From JALOLV01 sp046295175 (lineage in GTDB: Bacteria; Bacteroidota; Bacteroidia; Cytophagales; Spirosomataceae): DNA of 64,000 bases. Of this stretch, positions 8,129-15,714 are shown piece after piece. Position 1 is the stretch's first letter; the number at the start of each line of letters is the position of its first letter. The notes below the pieces were generated by a model, which was not told where the DNA came from, did not search any database, and saw only the letters and a list, made by a program, of their open reading frames with translations. The DNA lies in contig JBKBNY010000001.1 of NCBI GenBank assembly GCA_046295175.1, positions 62,001 to 126,000 on the forward strand, in the 5' to 3' direction. A program made the position numbers and the translations under genes.

Positions 8129-9640
8129 CTATTGATAAACCCTCACATAATCTACAACCATCGAAGCAGGGAAGATATTTTCATCTACCCCTTTTGCTCC
8201 GCCCCAGTTACCGCCAATAGCAAGATTCATCAAAAGGTAATATTTTTTATCAAATGGCCACTCATCGGTGGTTTTGTGTTCGTTTGTAATACTCAAATAA
8301 ACTACCCCATCGAGCAGGAAATCCATTTTTTCAGCTGTCCAGTCAATAGCATAAACATGAAAATCTGTGTAAGGATTTTTAATGAATAATTTCTTTGATT
8401 TTTGTGTACCTTTCACATGGTTGTATGCTTGTGTATGAATCGTCCCAACGAGCGTATCGGGGTCGTAGCCCACGTGTTCCATAATATCAATTTCGCCACA
8501 TTTTGGCCATCCAACTGTTTTTATATCATTGCCCAGCATCCAGATTGCAGGCCAAGTTCCCCTACCCGACGGCAATTTGGCTCTGACTTCTATCCGTCCG
8601 TATTTCCACTCTGCTTTGTCTCGTGTTACCAAGCGGGCCGAAGTGAAATTTCGATTTTCAACTTGTTTTTTTCGAGCCGTTATTGTCAAAAGCCCATTTT
8701 TCACGAGGGCATTTGTAGTATCTGCTTCGGTATAATATTGCAATTCGTTATTGCCCCAGCCGCCACCACCGACATCGTAACCCCATTTGTTAGCATCTGG
8801 TAGGCCTTTGTAATTAAATTCATCGCTCCAAACGAGTTTACGCTTAAAGTTCTTGAAATAAGTATCTCTTTTGAGGGCTTTTTCAGGCTCATCGGTTGTC
8901 AAGAAATCAATGTTTCGGGCAAAGAAATAATCCATCAGCAGCGTATCATTGACCGTCCAAGCATTAGTCACAATTCCGATTTTCTGAGCATCATCGAGCC
9001 ATTCTTCATCTCTTTGAAAAACACTAAAATGATAATCGGCCCCCGTGATTTTATCGGCAAGGAGTTGGCTCACCGAAGCATTGCCGTTTAGGTATTGTGT
9101 TTGGGCGTTTTTGTCTAATTGTATAATTTTTTTGAGAATATCGTAGTCAAAACTGATATAAACGACCCATTTCTGCACCTTCATTTTTTGCACCATCTTC
9201 ACCACTTTTTCGGCTAAAAGCAATGAGCGTTCTTTGCTAACTGTCGAGGGCTTAATCTCGGTAATCAGCATCGTCTTTTTTTGTTTTTTGCCTGCTTTGT
9301 AGTATTCTTCGAGGGTGGGGAGCTTTTCGCCGTTTTTGAGCGGTTTCTTGATGAGTTCGGCATAGTCAGTCTTTTCAATATCCATGCCCTCATAATGCGG
9401 GTCGTGGTTGATGACCAACACCTCGTCTTTGGTCATTCTGACGTCAAATTCGGACCCAACACAGCCTAAATCTATGGCTTTTTTGAGCGATGCAATCGAA
9501 TTTTGAGGCAAATTATCGGCCTTCCATGCTCCACGGTGGGCGATTACTTTATTGTCATTAAAATTCTGACCGAATGAATCTTTAACGAAAACTGATAAAA
9601 AAAATAGTACTAAAATTGAATAACGGTGTTTATTGTTCAT
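8129..9640 (-). CDS. Secreted fusion of glycerophosphodiester phosphodiesterase and GH16 glycoside hydrolase
   Basis: A signal peptide (1-25) is followed by two enzymes in one chain. Residues 31-258 are a GDPD domain with H35-R36, E64, D66 and H79 in family positions; it would cleave glycerophosphodiesters. Residues 265-503 are a GH16 domain with the catalytic GEIDIMEH (nucleophile E383, D385, acid/base E388), the family of laminarinases and other endo-beta-glucanases. The chain ends at the GH16 domain (VDYVRVYQ). It lies 34 bases downstream of a phosphatase-like gene on the same strand, so the two are probably co-transcribed. The domain calls are firm; substrates are not known. Confidence 0.88.
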   Translation of the reverse strand: MNNKHRYSILVLFFLSVFVKDSFGQNFNDNKVIAHRGAWKADNLPQNSIASLKKAIDLGCVGSEFDVRMTKDEVLVINHDPHYEGMDIEKTDYAELIKKPLKNGEKLPTLEEYYKAGKKQKKTMLITEIKPSTVSKERSLLLAEKVVKMVQKMKVQKWVVYISFDYDILKKIIQLDKNAQTQYLNGNASVSQLLADKITGADYHFSVFQRDEEWLDDAQKIGIVTNAWTVNDTLLMDYFFARNIDFLTTDEPEKALKRDTYFKNFKRKLVWSDEFNYKGLPDANKWGYDVGGGGWGNNELQYYTEADTTNALVKNGLLTITARKKQVENRNFTSARLVTRDKAEWKYGRIEVRAKLPSGRGTWPAIWMLGNDIKTVGWPKCGEIDIMEHVGYDPDTLVGTIHTQAYNHVKGTQKSKKLFIKNPYTDFHVYAIDWTAEKMDFLLDGVVYLSITNEHKTTDEWPFDKKYYLLMNLAIGGNWGGAKGVDENIFPASMVVDYVRVYQ

Positions 9641-9674
9641 GTTGAATAGTTTTGTAGCACAAAGAAAGAGTATT

Positions 9675-10628
9675 TTACTTTAAAAATGATTCTCCTTCTA
9701 AATTTTCCTTGACACTTTTCGGAATCTCAATACCCATAAATTGACAAACCGAAGGCATAATATCAACCACCGCTAAGCCGTTGCTAAATCGCTGATTAAC
9801 GTTTTTCTTGTTGGTACTAATCCACGTCGTGCGTTCTCTATCCGACTGTCTTCCGTGGTTTTTACCAGTTTTTTCGTCTCGACCGTGGTCGGTAGTTACG
9901 ATTAACAACCAATCTTCTTTATTTTTCTTCTCACGCTTTTCGATGGCATCGTAAATTTTTCCAATCAATCCATCGGCAAAGCGAACTGCATCATAAAACT
10001 CTTGACTATCGCCAAATTTATGCCCCATATCATCGGTAAATTCTAAATAAACCCACGAAATATCAGGAGCGTTCTTCTGGATTGTTTCGACGGCTTTCTG
10101 AACAACTAATTCATCAATATTCTTGATATAAATCTTACCTGCATCGTGCGGAAAACGAACAGTATCTTTTTCGTATCCGTCAAATTTATAATCGAGCATC
10201 AGGCGGTTGGTTTCGGGCAATCCTTCGCCCAAAAGTTTGGTTCGATTATCGAGCCATGTCGAGAAAATACCAAGTTTAAGGTTAGGCTTTTGGTCTCTCG
10301 CAACCTTAAAAAATGTAGGATAGTTGTAATTGGGAGCCTCGATGTCGTTATCCCAAACATTGTGTTTATTGGCCCAAGTCCCCGTCAGCATCGAATTATA
10401 CCCAACGGCCGAAATCGTCGGTGATTGCGTTTTACCACCTTTTTCGCCACCTACGTATGCTTTGCCGAAAGCTCCAATTTTAGCAATTTTTTCAAGATTG
10501 GGTGGATTTACCTTCTGAATAACATCGTACGGAATCCCATCGACCAATATAACAACTGTTTTTTTCTTTTGTCCAAATACGTTGTTTGTACAAACCAACA
10601 TTACCAAAAATAAATATCGTAGTAGCAT
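9675..10628 (-). CDS. Secreted alkaline phosphatase superfamily protein (nucleotide pyrophosphatase-like)
   Basis: A signal peptide precedes an alkaline phosphatase/type I phosphodiesterase fold. Metal ligands visible are the Asp in VILVDGIPYD, the nucleophile region SPTISAVGYNSMLTG, the Asp and His of DDMGHKFGD, the DH of TTDHG, and a later H in NHGRQSD. At 317 residues it is slightly shorter than typical NPP enzymes. It is first in a likely two-gene operon with the GDPD-GH16 fusion, suggesting release of phosphate or headgroups from organic phosphodiesters in the periplasm. Substrate is undetermined. Confidence 0.8.
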   Translation of the reverse strand: MLLRYLFLVMLVCTNNVFGQKKKTVVILVDGIPYDVIQKVNPPNLEKIAKIGAFGKAYVGGEKGGKTQSPTISAVGYNSMLTGTWANKHNVWDNDIEAPNYNYPTFFKVARDQKPNLKLGIFSTWLDNRTKLLGEGLPETNRLMLDYKFDGYEKDTVRFPHDAGKIYIKNIDELVVQKAVETIQKNAPDISWVYLEFTDDMGHKFGDSQEFYDAVRFADGLIGKIYDAIEKREKKNKEDWLLIVTTDHGRDEKTGKNHGRQSDRERTTWISTNKKNVNQRFSNGLAVVDIMPSVCQFMGIEIPKSVKENLEGESFLK

Positions 10629-10940
10629 AGCCTAAAAATGAGTGAAAGATTTTATAAAACTACAAAGAAAGCAGATGTAGATTAACAAACCATAAACGTA
10701 ATGTTAAGAGGTTGTTTAAAATTTGAATTTTGAGTTAAAATAGCGACTTTTAAGCCTACTCATCGTTAGAAAAAGATTCATTTTATACCATAAAACTGCA
10801 TTTTTTCTACCTTGATTAGGTCTAAAATTCATCAATTTTACCATTCAAACACAAATTGAAACAACCTCTATGATTATTGCATAAAAAACCCTGACAGCGT
10901 TCAAAACACTGTCAGGGTTGAAAATAACCTAAAGATAATC
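10629..10940. other. Intergenic region of 312 bases
   Basis: AT-rich spacer between the phosphatase gene and the YtxH gene. It contains the terminator at 10887-10919 and, further left, a loose pair of complementary stretches (GGTTGTTTAAAATTTGAA near 10710 and TTCAAACACAAATTGAAACAACC near 10844 share arms). I see no open frame or RNA gene. Confidence 0.5.
10887..10919 (-). terminator. Terminator hairpin, CCCTGACAG family
   Basis: AACCCTGACAG (10887-10897) pairs with CTGTCAGGGTT (10909-10919). On the minus strand the stem is followed by a T run, so it ends the YtxH-like gene. The same stem recurs at 18232 and, in half-size form, at 29611. Confidence 0.75.
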
Positions 10941-11228
10941 TTACTTCACTTCGCTTGCCGATGGGCGATTGCCTTTGATGAGGTCTTGTAAGAATTTCTC
11001 AACTTCTGGAAACTTCTCTTTGAGAGCCTCAGTAGCCTCGGTTTGAAGTTTATCAAAATATTCTGGGGCTTTGTCGATGGCCTCTTCGGCTTGCCCTTTC
11101 AAATCATTTGCTTTTGCTTTGAGGTCGTTGAGAGCCTTTTCGCCTTCTTCGGTTTGTAAGTATTTGTGAAGAGCCACGCCAGCCGCTGCACCCATGATGA
11201 ACGTAGCTAAGTGTTTTGCATTTACCAT
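10941..11228 (-). CDS. YtxH-domain small membrane protein
   Basis: 95 residues. An N-terminal glycine/alanine-rich membrane segment (LATFIMGAAAGVALHKYL) is followed by a helical, Lys/Glu-rich tail likely to form a coiled coil. This is the usual shape of YtxH proteins, which are small envelope proteins of unknown function linked to stress in some bacteria. A second YtxH-like gene lies at 32744-33064. Confidence 0.75.
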   Translation of the reverse strand: MVNAKHLATFIMGAAAGVALHKYLQTEEGEKALNDLKAKANDLKGQAEEAIDKAPEYFDKLQTEATEALKEKFPEVEKFLQDLIKGNRPSASEVK

Positions 11229-11377
11229 TTTCTTAAAAATTTAGATGTTTCTGGTGTAAGTTTTGTTGTAAAACTTGCTCCTTTCTGACGTAAATTTATA
11301 AAATAGTATCATCACAAATGCAAGTTTTTTCGATACGGTCAAAACATCATCCAAGCGGTTAGATTTGGTGATGAATT

Positions 11378-12142
11378 TTACTTGCTTTGTTCACCAATTA
11401 TCCGCAAACCATCCATCGTTAGATTTACATTTATTTCTTTGAATTCGCCTTTTAGAGTCGGAATAATCGAAGATAATCCACCAGTAGCGATGGCAATACA
11501 ATCGCCATCGAGTTCTCTACGGATTTTACGAATCATGCTTCGTACCATGCCTTCGTAGCCCCAGAGAATCCCTGCTTGGATTGAATGAATAGTATTTTTA
11601 CCAATTACCGACTTGGGTAATTCGAGCGGGACATCGGGCAATTGGGCTGTATTTGAGAACAAAGCCTTTACGGCGGTTCGTAAACCTGGGGCAATCGCTA
11701 CACCGAGGATTTTCCCCTCGCCCGAAACGGTAGTAAATGTAAGAGCCGTTCCGAAATCTACAACAACACAATTTCGGCGGTATTTTGTGTAAGCCGCCAC
11801 CGCATTGGCAACTAAATCGCTACCGATTTCGTCGGGGTTATCAATCGAAACTTTTAATTGAGGAAAAATATTGGCATTTACAACCACAGGGGCAAAACCC
11901 AGTGTGTGCTGTATGATTTCTTTATAAGTCGGAGTGAGAGTTGGCACAACGCTACTCAATACAACTTTCTGAATATCAGTAAATTTAATACTGTTTTCTA
12001 AAAAATAATCTCTGATTTTGTATTCAAAAAAAACGGCATTTTCATCGCGTTTTGAAGGGATTCTAAAACTATTCCGTAAGTTTTCGCCTTCATAGATTCC
12101 AAGCGTTGCGTCAGTATTACCGACATCTATCACAAATAGCAT
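11378..12142 (-). CDS. coaX: Type III pantothenate kinase
   Basis: 254 residues of the ASKHA-fold CoaX family, the first step of coenzyme A synthesis (pantothenate to 4'-phosphopantothenate). Landmarks are the phosphate-binding DVGNTDATLG at the N terminus, EIGSDLVANA, VVDFGTALTFT and the C-terminal ATGGLSSII. Length is normal for the family. The gene is divergent from the membrane protein at 12294 and shows no obvious operon partner. Confidence 0.95.
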   Translation of the reverse strand: MLFVIDVGNTDATLGIYEGENLRNSFRIPSKRDENAVFFEYKIRDYFLENSIKFTDIQKVVLSSVVPTLTPTYKEIIQHTLGFAPVVVNANIFPQLKVSIDNPDEIGSDLVANAVAAYTKYRRNCVVVDFGTALTFTTVSGEGKILGVAIAPGLRTAVKALFSNTAQLPDVPLELPKSVIGKNTIHSIQAGILWGYEGMVRSMIRKIRRELDGDCIAIATGGLSSIIPTLKGEFKEINVNLTMDGLRIIGEQSK

Positions 12143-12293
12143 TTTGAATGTTTAGGTTAAAAACATTCAAATATATAATCAATCTTGATGTAATTTGCGT
12201 ATTTATTGTAATTTTACGGCACATTTCAATTTTTGCTGATAAGTTCGTTAATACACCATACAATCTACAACCCCAAAAACGACTGACTAAAAA

Positions 12294-13352
12294 ATGAACG
12301 ACACCCAAAACAACAAAGTGTCATTGAGTGAGCTATTGAGTAAAAAAACTGCAATCGAACGCCTGACGGCATTGTGGGCTGTCCACGAGGCTGGTTTAGG
12401 TGGGTTTGTACATCTCTTCGATGCCCCTTTTTCGGGAGTCGTGATGGGCGGTATGGCATCAGTCTGCATTATGTTTATTGCTTATTTCTCCGATAAAAAT
12501 GTAAATACACTGCTCAAATCGGTCATTTTAGTTCTTATTGCCAAAGTAGTTGTGAGTCCACATACGAGTGTTTCGGCCTACATAGCAGTAATTTGTCAAG
12601 GCGTTTTTGGAGCATACATATTTAGGTATTTGCCATCTTTCAAATTGGGAGTAATTCTCCTTACAGTTTTTGCATTGTTTGAATCATCGATTCAGCGAAT
12701 CGTAATGCTCACACTCGTACACGGAAATTCTATTTGGAAAGCAACTGATGTTTTCTTGGCACAGGTTTTTGAAAAATTCGGAATCCAAATCTCTTCGGGT
12801 AGTGTTTGGTTGATTGGGCTTTATGTCACAATACACACTTTGTCAGGAATCTTCATCGGATTTGCGGCAATTGGATTATTAAAGAGTGTGGTTGGTATCA
12901 TCAAAAACGGAAAACAAACCGAAGAAATAAACGATACTTTTATAGTACTCAACTCCGATATCCAAGACAAAATCAGACCTCAGAATACGGCCATCAAGCA
13001 CTTTTTGGTATTTTTTTCGAGTAGTGCCATTTTCTTGATATTCACAATGATGCTCCCCGAACAAAAAGGACTCGGCTATGCTTTGTATGCGTTGATTCGT
13101 ACCATTACGTTCTTGGTTTTGTGGGGAGTTGCAATTCAGCCGATTTTACTGAGGTTATTCAATAAATATTTATCTACCAAACAACAAAAATATAGCCAAG
13201 AGGTAGAATCTATGTTTTCTTATATGGGAACACTACACAAATTGGTCGGGATTGCTTGGAAAGACTCAAAACAGTACCGAGGTCTGCGGAGAATCCACGA
13301 TTTTACGACTCGCTCACTGGCATACACATTATTGTATCAGCCCGATTTTTGA
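12294..13352 (+). CDS. Conserved multi-pass membrane protein, function unknown
   Basis: 352 residues with about seven or eight hydrophobic segments (for example VMGGMASVCIMFIAYF, LGVILLTVFALFESSIQRI, AIFLIFTMMLP) separated by short loops, and a positively charged C-terminal tail. I cannot place it in a named family. It is about 120 bases upstream of ccmB on the same strand, so it may be linked to cytochrome c maturation only by position. The alternative of an ECF-type S component was considered but no motif supports it. Confidence 0.6.
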   Translation: MNDTQNNKVSLSELLSKKTAIERLTALWAVHEAGLGGFVHLFDAPFSGVVMGGMASVCIMFIAYFSDKNVNTLLKSVILVLIAKVVVSPHTSVSAYIAVICQGVFGAYIFRYLPSFKLGVILLTVFALFESSIQRIVMLTLVHGNSIWKATDVFLAQVFEKFGIQISSGSVWLIGLYVTIHTLSGIFIGFAAIGLLKSVVGIIKNGKQTEEINDTFIVLNSDIQDKIRPQNTAIKHFLVFFSSSAIFLIFTMMLPEQKGLGYALYALIRTITFLVLWGVAIQPILLRLFNKYLSTKQQKYSQEVESMFSYMGTLHKLVGIAWKDSKQYRGLRRIHDFTTRSLAYTLLYQPDF

Positions 13353-13472
13353 CAACTTTTGGTTTATCCTACAAAAACTAATAAAAATCATAACAAGCAA
13401 CCGCTTTGTGTCGTAATTTTGTAACAGTTTGATTGTCGTATCTCTGAGAAGGCATACGACAATGTAGAGGTT

Positions 13473-14135
13473 ATGAACGAACTCAAAGCACTTATCGAAA
13501 AAGAAATTCGTTTGGAATGGCGACAACGCTATGCCCTAAACGGAATGTTATTGTATGTAATCAGTACCGTTTTTGTTTGCTACTTAGGCTTTAAAGTTCG
13601 GATGGGTGGAATCGACCCACTCACGTGGAATACCCTATTCTGGATAATCATTTTGTTTACGGCAACTACCTCAATTTCAAAAAGTTTTACGCAAGAACGT
13701 GCCGGCCGACTACTCTACTACTACACCATTGCCAATCCGAAAACAATAATTCTGTCAAAAATCATTTATAACTCGTTCTTGATGACGGTTTTGTCTGTTT
13801 TGGGTTTCGGTTTTTATGCTTTGGTTATGGATAATCCTCTGCAAAACCAACTCGTATTTTTGGTGAGTATAGTTTTGGGTTCGATGGCATTTGCAGGTAC
13901 GCTTACGCTGATTTCGGGGATTGCCTCTAAAGCCGAAAACAATAGTACGCTGATGGCCGTGATGAGTTTTCCGCTCATACTACCATCGCTTTTGATAGTT
14001 ATGAAATTAGCCAAAAACGCCCTCGATGGCTTGGCTTGGAGTGCCTCATACGACGAAATCGGGCTGTTGATTGCCCTAAACATTCTCGTAGTGGCAATGA
14101 GTTATATATTGTTTCCTTTTTTGTGGAGGAGTTAA
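13473..14135 (+). CDS. ccmB: Heme exporter membrane protein CcmB
   Basis: 220 residues, six predicted membrane helices, starting with a cytosolic segment (LKALIEKEIRLEWRQRYALNG) typical of CcmB. It contains the family stretch FTATTSISKSFTQERAGRLLYYY. CcmB is a membrane part of the CcmABC complex that works with CcmC to load heme onto CcmE. No ccmA ATPase gene is adjacent; it must lie elsewhere. It is first of a tight run ccmB-C-D-E-F. Confidence 0.9.
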   Translation: MNELKALIEKEIRLEWRQRYALNGMLLYVISTVFVCYLGFKVRMGGIDPLTWNTLFWIIILFTATTSISKSFTQERAGRLLYYYTIANPKTIILSKIIYNSFLMTVLSVLGFGFYALVMDNPLQNQLVFLVSIVLGSMAFAGTLTLISGIASKAENNSTLMAVMSFPLILPSLLIVMKLAKNALDGLAWSASYDEIGLLIALNILVVAMSYILFPFLWRS

Positions 14136-14159
14136 AACTTATAAAATTATTGATTTGAA

Positions 14160-14834
14160 ATGAAAAAAATGTGGTGGAAAATCCTGACGGTTATTATACT
14201 TTCTTACGTCTTTGTTTGGGGCGTAGCAGGGCCAATACCCGTTCAGCCAATCTTAAACGAAACCGCTCGAAATCTGTACTTTCACGTTTCGTTTTGGTTT
14301 GGATTAATTGTTCTTTTGTTTATTTCTTGGATTTATTCAATCAAATACCTTCGCCAAAATAAACCCGAATACGACGATATTTCGTCTGAGCTAATCAATA
14401 GTTCGGTTTTGTATTCGATTCTTGGATTTATCACGGGAGCAATCTGGGGAAAATACACTTGGGGAAGCCCAATACCCAACGACCCGAAGATTCTGTACGT
14501 GGCAATCGCCATGCTGATTTACTTTGCTTATTTGGTTTTGAGAGGTTCTTTTGAAGACGAACAACGTCGGGCAATCGTTTCAGCAGTTTTCAACATTTTC
14601 GCTTTTGTGTTATTCAATGTCTTGATAATTGTTTTGCCTCGAATGGCCAATTTCTCATTGCACCCTGGCAATGGCGGTAATCCCGGATTCAAGATTTATG
14701 ATTCAGACCATATCATGAAATTTGTGTTTTATCCAGCCGTTATCGGTTATACATTGCTTGGTTATTGGATGGCTACCATCAGAATCAGAATCAAACGAAT
14801 CAATCGCAAACTCGAAGATTCGATGAATGTCTAA
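14160..14834 (+). CDS. ccmC: Heme-handling protein CcmC
   Basis: 224 residues with six membrane helices and conserved periplasmic segments (NLYFHVSFWFG with the axial His, WGKYTWGSP as the tryptophan-rich heme-handling loop, NFSLHPG with the second His). The WWD-like loop is shorter than in E. coli CcmC, as is usual in this phylum. It delivers heme to CcmE. It starts 24 bases after ccmB. Confidence 0.9.
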   Translation: MKKMWWKILTVIILSYVFVWGVAGPIPVQPILNETARNLYFHVSFWFGLIVLLFISWIYSIKYLRQNKPEYDDISSELINSSVLYSILGFITGAIWGKYTWGSPIPNDPKILYVAIAMLIYFAYLVLRGSFEDEQRRAIVSAVFNIFAFVLFNVLIIVLPRMANFSLHPGNGGNPGFKIYDSDHIMKFVFYPAVIGYTLLGYWMATIRIRIKRINRKLEDSMNV

Positions 14835-14977
14835 TCAAGAAACGTTGAATAGAAATAGTTCATGTTATTAGTTAATCGTTAAAAAATTGATAATCAATGC
14901 ATTAACAATTCCCATTAACGATTAACAATTAATTTTATCTCAATTTTTTAGAATTAATCGCTATCAAAACTCATAAA

Positions 14978-15190
14978 ATGAAAAATCTAATCACTATATT
15001 TTTATTATTTATTACTTCAAACCTTTTTGCTCAACAAGATGTAGAAATGGCAGATAAGCTCCGCGAAGACGGCAAAATATGGGTGGTTGTGGCCATCATA
15101 TTTGTAACTTTCTTGGGCTTGGCTATCTATCTTTTTACGATTGACCGAAAAGTTAGTAAAATCGAAAAAAAGTTAAATATTGATAAATAA
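14978..15190 (+). CDS. ccmD: CcmD-like small membrane protein
   Basis: 70 residues: a signal-like N terminus (LITIFLLFITSNLFAQ), then one membrane helix (IWVVVAIIFVTFLGLAIYLF) and a short basic tail (DRKVSKIEKKL). Size, place between ccmC and ccmE, and the helix-basic-tail pattern match CcmD, which helps release heme-loaded CcmE. The N-terminal extra hydrophobic segment is a feature of the Bacteroidota form. Called mostly from position and shape. Confidence 0.75.
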   Translation: MKNLITIFLLFITSNLFAQQDVEMADKLREDGKIWVVVAIIFVTFLGLAIYLFTIDRKVSKIEKKLNIDK

Positions 15191-15191
15191 A

Positions 15192-15635
15192 ATGAAAGTT
15201 TCTAATATAATTATCTTGGTTGTGATTGCGGTTGCAATTGGAGCCATCATTAGTCTTACTGTTGGAGATGCGAGTTCGTACGTGAGTTTCAGCGAAGCCG
15301 AACAAATGGCAAAAGAGGGCAACAATAAGGCGATTCACGTTGTGGGCGAATTGAAAAAAGATGCTAATAATCAGCCAGTTGGAATGATGTATGAGCCATC
15401 TATTGATGCCAATCATTTTGAGTTTATGATGCGAGATTCGCTCGGATTTGAATCGAAAGTGGTTTATAATCAGCCAAAACCAACTGATTTAGACAAATCA
15501 GAAAAAGTAGTTGTGGTGGGCAAGATGGATGTGTCGAATAAATGTTTCAGAGCCGACCAAATCTTATTGAAATGCCCTTCTAAATACAATAATAAACTCG
15601 AAACCGAAGAACCTAAGAAGGTTTCGATGAATTAA
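15192..15635 (+). CDS. ccmE: Cytochrome c maturation heme chaperone CcmE, Cys-type
   Basis: 147 residues with one N-terminal membrane helix and a periplasmic beta-barrel domain. In E. coli CcmE binds heme covalently through His in HxxxY; here the corresponding segment is LLKCPSKY, so Cys128 replaces His and Tyr132 is kept (CxxxY). This variant is known from archaea and some bacteria. Start ATG 15192 lies two bases after the ccmD stop; an earlier TTG at 15180 would overlap ccmD and lacks support. Confidence 0.9.
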   Translation: MKVSNIIILVVIAVAIGAIISLTVGDASSYVSFSEAEQMAKEGNNKAIHVVGELKKDANNQPVGMMYEPSIDANHFEFMMRDSLGFESKVVYNQPKPTDLDKSEKVVVVGKMDVSNKCFRADQILLKCPSKYNNKLETEEPKKVSMN

Positions 15636-15714
15636 AAATCCTGAGTTTGACAGGAGAGCAATTTTACACCTAATTTATGCAAAATCTGCTCATTCACTTA
15701 TTCACTAATTGATT

